From Clostridiales bacterium (GTDB taxonomy: Bacteria; Bacillota; Clostridia; Christensenellales; Aristaeellaceae): a DNA stretch of 64,000 bases. The position numbers and the translations under genes are program-made. The notes under the pieces are model-generated. The model worked only from the letters and a program-made list of their open reading frames with translations. It was not told where the DNA came from and did no database searches. Numbering within the stretch: position 1 is the first letter of the stretch; each line of letters starts with the position of its first letter. The stretch is taken from NCBI GenBank assembly GCA_015056365.1, contig SVGM01000005.1, positions 1-64,000 of the forward strand, read 5' to 3'. Of this stretch, positions 9,539-17,860 are shown piece after piece.

Positions 9539-9871
9539 GTGTCTGGAACCAAGCAACCTTCTCTGTGGAAAGGCCTTTTGCTCACGGTGCTGGTATTTGC
9601 GCTGCTTTTGAGCGTACTGGTGATCGGTACGTCCAGCGTGAACAACCGCAACGAAAGCCAGCAGATGGCTGAACTGGAAGCTTCCGTGCGCCGTGCTGCC
9701 GTGCTGTGCTATGCCGTTGAAGGCCGTTATCCGGAAAGCGCCGAAGAGCTTCGGCAGAACTACGGCCTTGCCTACGACCAAAACCGTTTCATTGTCCAGA
9801 TCGATGGTTTTGCTTCCAACCTCCTGCCGGATATCCGCATCCTGACCATCGGAGGTGAGGGAGATGAGTAA
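9539..9871 (+). CDS. Small pilin-like membrane protein (GTG start)
   Basis: Single N-terminal TM then ELEASVRRAAVLCYAVEGRYPESAEELRQNYGL, which is pilin-like; no canonical prepilin peptidase motif. Confidence 0.6.
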   Translation: MSGTKQPSLWKGLLLTVLVFALLLSVLVIGTSSVNNRNESQQMAELEASVRRAAVLCYAVEGRYPESAEELRQNYGLAYDQNRFIVQIDGFASNLLPDIRILTIGGEGDE

Positions 9872-10370
9872 GAACAAGTCCAGCAACGCCATTACCAACC
9901 ATGCCATCGGCGGTCTGTTTATTTTCTGCCTGATCGCCCTGTTTGCAGTGCTTGCCGTCACCCTGACGCTGACCGGCATGCGTGCCTATCAGAGCGTCAG
10001 CGAGGCTTCCACTGGCAACAGCGAAGCCCAGATCGTACTCAGCTACCTGCTCAACAAAGTCCACACCACGGATAGCTCCGCTGCCGTGACTGTCGTGGAG
10101 GATCAGGACCTGCAGTATCTCTGCCTGACCGAGATCCTCGAAGGCGACCCCTACGAAACACGCATTTACGCCTACGAAGGCTCCATGTGGGAGTATTTCT
10201 GCGAAGCGGACGAACCTTTTGAGCCTCAATACGGCGAATTGCTGGTAGACGTGGAAAAATTGGAGTTCCAGATGGAAACTCCCAGCCTTCTTTTCATTTC
10301 CGTTGCAATGCCTGACGGCGCAAACGAACAGCTGCACGTTGCGCTGCGTTCCCAGGAGGTGCTGCCATGA
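9855..10370 (+). CDS. DUF4860-like pilus-cluster protein
   Basis: NHAIGGLFIFCLIALFAVLAVTLTLTGMRAYQSV TM; overlaps flanking genes; start may be the internal M at 9864. Confidence 0.6.
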   Translation: MREMSKNKSSNAITNHAIGGLFIFCLIALFAVLAVTLTLTGMRAYQSVSEASTGNSEAQIVLSYLLNKVHTTDSSAAVTVVEDQDLQYLCLTEILEGDPYETRIYAYEGSMWEYFCEADEPFEPQYGELLVDVEKLEFQMETPSLLFISVAMPDGANEQLHVALRSQEVLP

Positions 10371-10768
10371 AACGCTATCAGGGGAACATTCTGCTGATCG
10401 AACTGCTGATCGTCATTCTGTTTTTCTCCCTCTCTCAGGTGCTGATGGTGCGGGTATTTGCCTCCGCCCATCAAAAGTCTCAGGATAGCGGCATGCTTCG
10501 CCACGCCCTGCTTGCCTGCGAGAACGTAGCGGAACAGCTCAGCGTCAGCGAGGAGCCGGATACGGTGCTTCTCCGCCTTGGCTTCAATGGTCAGGATGGC
10601 CAGTATCTGTACTGCCATGAAAAAGGCTTCGATGTCTATGTGACCTGCCAGCGGCAGGATCAGCCCGGCGGCGAACTTCTCTCCTCCACCATCACTGCCC
10701 AAAAGGATGACGATGTGATCCTGACCCTTCCGGTTTCCTTCTATGTACAAAAGGAGGGAACGGTATGA
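10367..10768 (+). CDS. Prepilin-like small membrane protein
   Basis: N-terminal KRYQGNILLIELLIVILFFSLSQ; ATGA overlap with upstream and downstream genes. Confidence 0.55.
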   Translation: MKRYQGNILLIELLIVILFFSLSQVLMVRVFASAHQKSQDSGMLRHALLACENVAEQLSVSEEPDTVLLRLGFNGQDGQYLYCHEKGFDVYVTCQRQDQPGGELLSSTITAQKDDDVILTLPVSFYVQKEGTV

Positions 10769-11229
10769 AAAAGCAAGATTCTCAACAGCGTGTTGGCGTG
10801 GGCGTATCGTCTGTGCTGATGATCCTGGTTGTGCTGGCCATGACGGCGCTTTCGCTGCTCGCTCTGGGCAGCGCCCGTTCCAACGAAAGCATGACCAGCC
10901 GCAACGCCACCGTGAGCGCGGCTTATTATGTGGCAGCGGATCAGGTGCAGCGCCAGCTTGCTGATATTGACGCAACCATTCTGCAGGGACAGGCGGAATC
11001 TGCTGACCTGTTCTGGTTTGAAATGCAGGGGTTGGACGAGGTCACCTGGACCGAGGAGGAAGTCGGCATTACCTTCCGTTTTTCTGTGGATACCGGCGAG
11101 GGACATACCATCGCTGTGACCGGTGTATTGACCGGAGAGGCTTTTCCCCGGTACAAGCTCACCGAACACCGGTTGATCAACAACGACGACCTGCAGGAAG
11201 ATACTTATCTTGTGTTGATGGGAGAGTAA
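10765..11229 (+). CDS. PilX-like / hypothetical pilus-assembly protein
   Basis: GVGVSSVLMILVVLAMTALSLLALGSARS N-terminal TM; ATGA-coupled to upstream gene. Confidence 0.5.
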   Translation: MKKQDSQQRVGVGVSSVLMILVVLAMTALSLLALGSARSNESMTSRNATVSAAYYVAADQVQRQLADIDATILQGQAESADLFWFEMQGLDEVTWTEEEVGITFRFSVDTGEGHTIAVTGVLTGEAFPRYKLTEHRLINNDDLQEDTYLVLMGE

Positions 11230-11232
11230 CGA

Positions 11233-12303
11233 ATGGAAGGTTTTGAAACGCTGGAGTATATCCTGAAAGAAACGCTGCTCAAAGGCGGCTCGGATATCTA
11301 TATCATCCCCGGTTCCCCGGTAACCACCAAGGTAAACGAAAAGTTCATCGCTTTAACCGAGGAAAAGCAAGGTACTGCCAACTGCACAAGCCTGATCGAA
11401 AAGATTTATCAGCTGGCAGGCAATCGGGACATCAACCGGCTGGCCGCTGAAGGCGACGATGACTTTTCCTTTGGTCTGGCGCACGTAGGCCGTTTCCGCT
11501 GCAATGCGTTCAAGCAAAGAGGCACCTTTGCCGCCGTCTTGCGCGCCGTGCCCTTTGAACTGCCCAACCCGGCCAATCTGGGCATTCCCAAGGCGGTCAT
11601 GGATCTGAGTTCCCGCCGCCACGGCATGGTGCTGGTCACCGGCCCCGCAGGCAGCGGTAAGAGCACCACGCTCAGCTGTATCATAGACCGCATCAACAAC
11701 GAAGCAGATGCTCACATCATCACACTGGAAGACCCCATTGAGTTCATTCATCCCCACAAGCGCTGCATCGTCACCCAGCGTGAAATCATGAACGACACGC
11801 AGACGTTTGCCCACGCGCTGCGCAGTGCCCTTCGTCAGGCGCCAGACGTGATCCTGCTGGGCGAAATGCGCGACTATGAGACCATTCAGACGGCGCTGAC
11901 CGCCGCCGAAACCGGTCACCTGCTGCTGTCCACTTTGCACACCGTAGGTGCCAGCAAAACCATTGACCGTATCGTGGACTCTTTCCCTGCTTCCCAGCAG
12001 GCGCAGGTTCGCATGCAGCTTTCGCTGGTGCTCAAAGCCGTGGTCAGCCAGCAGCTGATCCCCTCCGTCAACGGTGGTCTGGTCGCCGCCTTTGAAGTCA
12101 TGCTGGTGGACAACGCCATCGCCAACATGATCCGCGAAGGCAAGGTCCACCAGATGGACAACGTCATTTACGCCGGCGCCGCCCAGGGCATGACCACCAT
12201 GGACAATGACATTCTGCGGCTGTACCGTGCCGGTACCATCTCCAAGGAGAACGCGCTGATGTACGCCATCAACCAGGAACTGATGGCAAAGAAACTGAAC
12301 TAA
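11233..12303 (+). CDS. PilT-like secretion/pilus retraction ATPase
   Basis: Walker A GPAGSGKSTT, Asp box ITLEDPIE, ILLGEMRDYETIQTALTAAETGHLLLSTLHT, AIANMIREGKVHQM (PilT C-terminal motif). Confidence 0.93.
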   Translation: MEGFETLEYILKETLLKGGSDIYIIPGSPVTTKVNEKFIALTEEKQGTANCTSLIEKIYQLAGNRDINRLAAEGDDDFSFGLAHVGRFRCNAFKQRGTFAAVLRAVPFELPNPANLGIPKAVMDLSSRRHGMVLVTGPAGSGKSTTLSCIIDRINNEADAHIITLEDPIEFIHPHKRCIVTQREIMNDTQTFAHALRSALRQAPDVILLGEMRDYETIQTALTAAETGHLLLSTLHTVGASKTIDRIVDSFPASQQAQVRMQLSLVLKAVVSQQLIPSVNGGLVAAFEVMLVDNAIANMIREGKVHQMDNVIYAGAAQGMTTMDNDILRLYRAGTISKENALMYAINQELMAKKLN

Positions 12304-12438
12304 ACGCAAAAAAGACCGCCAGGTGGTCGTTCATAAAACAGTGCAAGTCGTGACAGCATGCAATGCTGTCACGGCTTGCTTTTCTTTGTGCTCCATGATA
12401 ATATCGCGAAGAATGTTGAAGTGATTGGGGGAGATTTT

Positions 12439-12984
12439 TTGACAAAAAATGACAATGCACATTCTGTCAGACTGGTTGAAAGCATAAGACGAAATGCAGG
12501 AAACGATGAAGCCAACAATTTTGAAGAAAAACTCCCACTGGCAAAAACTGCTGGTCTTGAGAAAAAATTCGAATGGGCGAAGAATGCTTGTGAATATCTT
12601 GAAGATCATTTTGACACCGAAACCGTGATAAGTATCAGGAAAGAATGTAGATGTAATGATGGCAAGTCAATCGCAAAAAAGATTTTGAAATATTTGAGTA
12701 AAGCAAATAGCATTAAACAGTTTGTAGAGACTTTTAATGCACATGAAACCTTTGCAATTCTGGAATACATATCAGAAAATAAGCTTTTATTCTGTTATCC
12801 TCAATGCTATTGCGCTTGTATAAAAAGAGTGCCGGCGGAAGTTTCAAAAACTTGGTGTTATTGTACATTGGGAAATGCGGAAGGAATTTTTCGAGAAGTC
12901 TTTAAGAGGGATGATATAAGAGTTACATTGCTTAAAAGCATAAAGACAGGTGGAGAGAAATGCGTGATCGAGGTGGAATGGTAA
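12439..12984 (+). CDS. AT-rich, Cys-containing protein of unknown function
   Basis: TTG start with GGGGGAG RBS; LLFCYPQCYCACIKRVPAEVSKTWCYCTLGNAEGIFREVF; lower GC than its neighbours. Confidence 0.55.
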   Translation: MTKNDNAHSVRLVESIRRNAGNDEANNFEEKLPLAKTAGLEKKFEWAKNACEYLEDHFDTETVISIRKECRCNDGKSIAKKILKYLSKANSIKQFVETFNAHETFAILEYISENKLLFCYPQCYCACIKRVPAEVSKTWCYCTLGNAEGIFREVFKRDDIRVTLLKSIKTGGEKCVIEVEW

Positions 12985-13062
12985 ATCAACAGATGATGAT
13001 TTTGTCTGCCGTATCGCTTTCATAACAGCGCACTTCCATACATAACTTCCACCATGTAGTGC

Positions 13063-13095
13063 AAAACGCCGTACTGCTTCAGCAGTACGGCGTTT
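13063..13095. terminator. Strong hairpin, likely terminator between convergent genes
   Basis: AAAACGCCGTACTGCT-TC-AGCAGTACGGCGTTT. Confidence 0.65.
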
Positions 13096-13184
13096 ACTGT
13101 TTTACGAGCGCCACTCTACGCGGTCCTTTTATGGGAAATACGGTTCGAATAAGCATTACACGGACAGAAACTTATCGCACCATA

Positions 13185-14132
13185 TCAGGCTTTGCCCGTG
13201 CCCAGCCTGCCGGGGTGCTTCATGAACCGGCTCAACCCATTCAGCGGCTCCTCTCCGGTCTCCGGCCAGGTTGGCTGGGGGGTGAGGGTTTCGCTGAGCA
13301 CCCGGACCACCTCCGCATCATCCGGACGGCTGGCAGGATCGGCGCTGAGCATACGCTGGATCATCTGCCGCAGCTCACGGGGCAGGCCGCCCGACAAAAC
13401 CGGCGTTTCTCCGTCCAGCACAGTTTCGTAAAGGTAGTGGTATTTGGCCGCATCAAATCCAGGCAATTCTCCCGTCCAGATGCGGTGGATCATTGCGCCG
13501 AATGCAAAGGTGTCCAGCGCCGTGGTCATCTCCACAGGCTGTCCGGTCATCCGCAGGAAAGCCTCCGGGGACAGATACACCGGATCGCCCTCCAAACCGC
13601 TTCCCTCTGGCGGAGGATCATCCACCAGAAAGCCGCTGTCCAGATCGATCAGACGTACCAGATAATCCATGCCGGCAGGCGCCAGCAGTACGTGTTCCGG
13701 TTTCAAATCCGCATGGACGATCCCTTGCAGATGCAGTCGCTGCAGGCACAGCGCCAGATCAAGCAGCACCTGTCTTTTCTGTTTTTCGGAAAGGCCGTCC
13801 GTATTCTCCCCTGTCCGGGTGGTGGATACCTCCTCGCTGGCAGCATAATAATGCCCTTCGCAGCGAAAAAAGTCCAGCACCGGCACCAGCGTATCCCCGA
13901 TCACGCAGCTCATGGCGGAATAGAGGCGCTGTTTGCGGCGTTCAAAACGTTTGCAGCGTTCCTTTTGCTTTTTCTGTATGGGCGTATCCGTTGCCGCCGG
14001 ATACACGGGAGAAAGAAACTGCTTGAGAAAAAAACGTTCCGTGCCCCTCATGGCAATACACCAGCGGGCGCTGCCGCTGCCCGCCGTTCTCATCTTTGTC
14101 AGCAGGCTATATTCGCCAATCCTGTCCGTCAT
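13185..14132 (-). CDS. Serine/threonine protein kinase, cytosolic (TerY-P-type)
   Basis: HADLKPEHVLL catalytic loop, LIDLDSGF metal-binding loop, DPVYLSPEAF; no TM or PASTA. Confidence 0.85.
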   Translation of the reverse strand: MTDRIGEYSLLTKMRTAGSGSARWCIAMRGTERFFLKQFLSPVYPAATDTPIQKKQKERCKRFERRKQRLYSAMSCVIGDTLVPVLDFFRCEGHYYAASEEVSTTRTGENTDGLSEKQKRQVLLDLALCLQRLHLQGIVHADLKPEHVLLAPAGMDYLVRLIDLDSGFLVDDPPPEGSGLEGDPVYLSPEAFLRMTGQPVEMTTALDTFAFGAMIHRIWTGELPGFDAAKYHYLYETVLDGETPVLSGGLPRELRQMIQRMLSADPASRPDDAEVVRVLSETLTPQPTWPETGEEPLNGLSRFMKHPGRLGTGKA

Positions 14133-15093
14133 GTTCCGTTTCCTCCATGCGGTTGTAGTCCTTGGCATATGCAAGCCAATAGCCTCTCACAGCTTCATGA
14201 TCCCGCTTTTTGCGTCTAACGGGCGTAATGAAAGCCCGCTTGAGCCGTTCGTGTCGAGGGGCGAAGTACTGCTTCATGGCGTCGTAATGATCAAAGCCAT
14301 AAGGGCAGCAAAGCAGGGTAGCGTCGTCCTGAACAACGCTGCGCAGCTGTGTCTCTACGCGTTTCTGCCAACGAGCTGAATCCTTTGCGCGCTGCATAGC
14401 GTCAAGCAGCAGCATCTCCAGCTCCATGGGGTTGGCGATGGCGCTGTATACGCCGTCTGTGGCGCAAATCAGCATCCCCTGCTTTGCCAGCGGAAAACGC
14501 CGCATATGCAGTTGCACAGGCTTATCCGCACTGAGGAAGTTGCTCAGGGGAAGATCCAGATACAGGCTGTCAAATGCGTCATGTTCGCCGCGCACGTCGT
14601 CCACGGTATGCTGATGCAGACCGTTTTCATCAAGGGTATAACCCCGGCTGTCCCCTGCCCAGATCATGCAGCAGGCAGGATGCTGCCCCTGTGCCTCTGC
14701 CATGGCAGCGCAAAGAGTGGTGGGCAATACGCGCTGCATGCTGCCCACGATGCGCACACCGGCATCTTCGCAGTACTTTTTGGCAAAGCTGGACAGAACT
14801 TCCTGAAAGTCCTGCTGGAGTTCTTCCAGCATCTGTTGACCCTGCGCCGCCGTTACCGGAACCTGCATCCTCTCCTCGGCCCAGTTTTGCATTGTACGTG
14901 CTGCCAAACGCGACGCCAGATACGCGCCTGTCCGGCCGTCGAGGGATTCATAGCGTCTGCTGCCCAGCCCGCCGCAGCCATCCGTAACGCACAGCAGGGT
15001 TCCGCCGGCCAATTCGCACATAGCAAAGCTGTCCTCCCCCTGCTCGGAGACGACAGCACATTGCACCACAATAGCTTCACCCAGCAGCGTCAA
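14107..15093 (-). CDS. PP2C-family Ser/Thr phosphatase (TTG start inferred)
   Basis: SEQGEDSFAMCELAGGTLLCVTDGCGGLGSRRYES, MIWAGDSRGYTL, LICATDGVYSAI motifs. Confidence 0.82.
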   Translation of the reverse strand: MTLLGEAIVVQCAVVSEQGEDSFAMCELAGGTLLCVTDGCGGLGSRRYESLDGRTGAYLASRLAARTMQNWAEERMQVPVTAAQGQQMLEELQQDFQEVLSSFAKKYCEDAGVRIVGSMQRVLPTTLCAAMAEAQGQHPACCMIWAGDSRGYTLDENGLHQHTVDDVRGEHDAFDSLYLDLPLSNFLSADKPVQLHMRRFPLAKQGMLICATDGVYSAIANPMELEMLLLDAMQRAKDSARWQKRVETQLRSVVQDDATLLCCPYGFDHYDAMKQYFAPRHERLKRAFITPVRRKKRDHEAVRGYWLAYAKDYNRMEETEHDGQDWRI

Positions 15094-15121
15094 CGCCTCC
15101 TCCCTGTGGGCGCATCCGCGC

Positions 15122-15802
15122 TCAGATGGTGTTGCATACAGCGTCCAACACCTGACGATACTCCACTTCCAGCAAGCCTTCGCTGACCGTCTGCACATGG
15201 ATCACCTGACCCCACTCGGAGGAAATGCGGCTCCATTCCGGCGCGTCGGGCGCAAAGATCAACAGACGCTTGGCGTTTTCATCCATACCTCCGCCCAGCT
15301 GCTCATCTTCCCACCAAAGGCTCAATTCATCAAAATCCTTGGCCATGCCTTCTGGATACCAGGGCGCGATCTTGCCGTGACCCAGCTCATGCGTGGGCGC
15401 GTCGGACCACACCACTATGATATGGCGTTTTTTGACGCCTTCCCGGGTCCAATCGCTGCGAATGGCATAGCCAAGCGCTTCCAGACCGTCTTCAGGAATG
15501 TCGCCGCCGCCCTTTGCTTCAATACCTGCCACACACTCCTGGAACATCTGCGCCTGCCCGGGCAACACAAAAAAGTCGCTGCTGAGCATCGCTTCTTCAC
15601 CGTCATTGATATAATCACGGAACGCAATCACGCGCACACGAAGCTTATCGATGGTCTTATGCTTTTTTTCCATTTCTGCTGCGATATCCCGGTAGAGATT
15701 CAGCGCATTTGTCTTGACAAAATCCAGCACATGGCGCATGCTTCCCGTAGCATCGATACAAAAAACCATATCCACATGATAGGTCAGTTGATAGTTCTGC
15801 AT
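15122..15802 (-). CDS. von Willebrand factor type A domain protein (TerY-like)
   Basis: DMVFCIDATGSMRHVLDFVK MIDAS-like motif; VRVIAFRDY; RHIIVVWSDAPTHE. Confidence 0.83.
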   Translation of the reverse strand: MQNYQLTYHVDMVFCIDATGSMRHVLDFVKTNALNLYRDIAAEMEKKHKTIDKLRVRVIAFRDYINDGEEAMLSSDFFVLPGQAQMFQECVAGIEAKGGGDIPEDGLEALGYAIRSDWTREGVKKRHIIVVWSDAPTHELGHGKIAPWYPEGMAKDFDELSLWWEDEQLGGGMDENAKRLLIFAPDAPEWSRISSEWGQVIHVQTVSEGLLEVEYRQVLDAVCNTI

Positions 15803-15942
15803 TTTTTTGCCCCTTTCTGGCACCTTTCTTTAGTAAAGATTCTGCGTGAAAGATATGGATTCCTGCCGAAACGGGAAGGAATTGTTACCCTTGACAGCGA
15901 AATGAATAATGATGTGATTTAGCACACGGGAGTGAAGCATCC

Positions 15943-16974
15943 ATGAAAAAAAGAAAACTCCTAAGCAATATACTCATTGGAATTGGCTGTGTAGCGCTGT
16001 TCATTTCGCTTGCTGCATTTCTTCTGCCGCGGATCGACAACGAACAGTTGCGTCTTGTGCTTTCCTCTTTCGAGACCCCGTCCAGCAATCCCGTCATTCA
16101 AACGATGAACGATGGTATGCTCTTCGCCATGGAAAACTGCTATCCCCTGATGCTTATCAGTTCAATGGTCTCCCTACTGGGTATTCTGCTCAGTTTGGGC
16201 GCCAACAGCACCGAACCGCAACAACCTGCTGCCAAGCGCCGAACTTCTTCGCAACGGGTACGTAACGCCTCTGCGCTGCCTGTCATACCATCCAAGAAAA
16301 ATCCCTTTGCTTCACTACCCATGCAAACCGCGCCCCGTCCGGCGAATGCTACCCCAACGGAAAACAACCCCTTTATCCGCTATACGCCGGTCGAGCGCAA
16401 CAAATCGGAAGCAACACCTGCCGGTAGCAATCTTTCCTTCAAAGAAAGGGAGGATCATTCCTTCGCCGCCCGCCATTTTTTCGCTCCGGAAGAAGTACCC
16501 AAAACGATCCAGTCTCCCGAATTCGACAACTCCCTTTCGGCTGCAAACATTATTCCCGACAGCAATGCAGAGATTCCGCAAGACGATCTTTTCATCGCCT
16601 ATCGTAGAAAACCCGCGACTTCTGCACAGCCGGAAGCGCCTGCGGTGTTCGAACCGGCAGAAGACGACCTGTCTTTTTCCGCCATTCCAGCGTCTGCTGC
16701 ACGTCTTGCCCATACGCATGCAGTTGAGCAGCCAAACGCCCCCGCACCTGAAGCTGCAGAACAGCCCGTCAGCTCCAGGCCAGTCATCCGCTCCACCTTC
16801 CGCAAAACATACGAAGATCAACCCATATCCGACGTCCCTGACGAAGCAGCACAAACGCCTGTGCCCGTTGTTTCAGAGCCATTCTCCGAAACAGCGTTCC
16901 TTTCCGTTCAGCCCGCTGCTTCCGACACTCAGCCAGTGGTTCGCATCAAGAGTACCATGGGGCGCAGACGGTGA
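15943..16974 (+). CDS. Membrane protein with two N-terminal TMs and a long Pro/Ala/Ser-rich tail
   Basis: Two hydrophobic segments in the first ~85 aa then low-complexity tail; divergent from the vWA gene. Confidence 0.6.
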   Translation: MKKRKLLSNILIGIGCVALFISLAAFLLPRIDNEQLRLVLSSFETPSSNPVIQTMNDGMLFAMENCYPLMLISSMVSLLGILLSLGANSTEPQQPAAKRRTSSQRVRNASALPVIPSKKNPFASLPMQTAPRPANATPTENNPFIRYTPVERNKSEATPAGSNLSFKEREDHSFAARHFFAPEEVPKTIQSPEFDNSLSAANIIPDSNAEIPQDDLFIAYRRKPATSAQPEAPAVFEPAEDDLSFSAIPASAARLAHTHAVEQPNAPAPEAAEQPVSSRPVIRSTFRKTYEDQPISDVPDEAAQTPVPVVSEPFSETAFLSVQPAASDTQPVVRIKSTMGRRR

Positions 16975-16982
16975 AAAATGGA

Positions 16983-17010
16983 TTGACAAACGTATATTTT
17001 GTGGTAGCAT
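16983..17010 (+). promoter_or_regulatory. Sigma-A-like promoter of transketolase genes
   Basis: TTGACA-N16-TAGCAT. Confidence 0.6.
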
Positions 17011-17050
17011 AAGGTTTGGTAAGAACGTTTCAGAATGGAGGACTTTGCAA

Positions 17051-17860
17051 ATGGATGCTTCAATTCGTTCCACCTGCACCCAAGTGCGCCGTGATATCAT
17101 CAATATGACGGCGGATGCGGGCTGCGGCCATCCCGGCGGCTCCCTCTCCATCGTGGAGGCGCTGGTTGCCCTGTACTTCGATGTGATGAACATCGATCCC
17201 CAGAACCCCAAGGCTGAAAACCGCGACCGCTTCGTGCTGTCCAAGGGTCATGCCGCCCCCGCTCTCTATGCGGTTCTGGGCGAGCGCGGCTTCTTTGACA
17301 CCGCCGAGTTCAAGCAGTTCCGTCAGCTGGACAGCATTCTGCAGGGTCACCCCGATATGAAGCGCTGCCCTGGCGTGGATGCTTCCACCGGTTCCCTCGG
17401 TCAGGGCATCTCTATCGCCACTGGCATGGCTCTGGGCGCCAAGGCTCAGGGCAAGGATTTCCAGGTTTACACCATGATCGGCGACGGCGAGTCTCAGGAA
17501 GGCCTCGTCTGGGAAGCCTGCATGGCAGCCGCTCACTACAAGCTGGACAACCTGACCGTCCTGTTTGACCACAATGGTCTGCAGATCGACGGCTCCAACG
17601 ACGAAGTCATGAGCCTGGGCGATGTGTCCGCCAAGTTCGCCGCTTTCGGCATGGACGTGGTGGAAGTGGCCGACGGCAACGACTACGATCAGGTTCTGGC
17701 CGCCCTCAAGCAGCCCCACAAGCCCGGCATGCCCAAGCTGATCCACCTGCACACCGTCAAGGGCAAGGGCGTCAGCTTCATGGAAAATGACGCTGGCTGG
17801 CACGGCAAGGCTCCCAACCAGGAGCAGCGCGAAAAGGCCCTCAAAGAGCTGGAGGTGTAA
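17051..17860 (+). CDS. Transketolase, N-terminal (TPP-binding) subunit
   Basis: DAGCGHPGGSLSIVEALVALYFDVM, GSLGQGISIATGMALG, GDGESQEGLVWEA. Confidence 0.96.
   Translation: MDASIRSTCTQVRRDIINMTADAGCGHPGGSLSIVEALVALYFDVMNIDPQNPKAENRDRFVLSKGHAAPALYAVLGERGFFDTAEFKQFRQLDSILQGHPDMKRCPGVDASTGSLGQGISIATGMALGAKAQGKDFQVYTMIGDGESQEGLVWEACMAAAHYKLDNLTVLFDHNGLQIDGSNDEVMSLGDVSAKFAAFGMDVVEVADGNDYDQVLAALKQPHKPGMPKLIHLHTVKGKGVSFMENDAGWHGKAPNQEQREKALKELEV

Noticed and set aside
8477-9979. 500-aa minus-strand ORF
   Set aside because: Antisense to the clearly recognised GspF/PilC gene.
13059-14219. 386-aa plus-strand ORF
   Set aside because: Antisense to the Ser/Thr kinase; composition typical of shadow frames.
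16307-17050. N-terminal extension of the 517-aa ORF starting at 16307
   Set aside because: The first ~250 codons overlap the membrane protein gene out of frame; transketolase homology, promoter and start place the real start at 17051.
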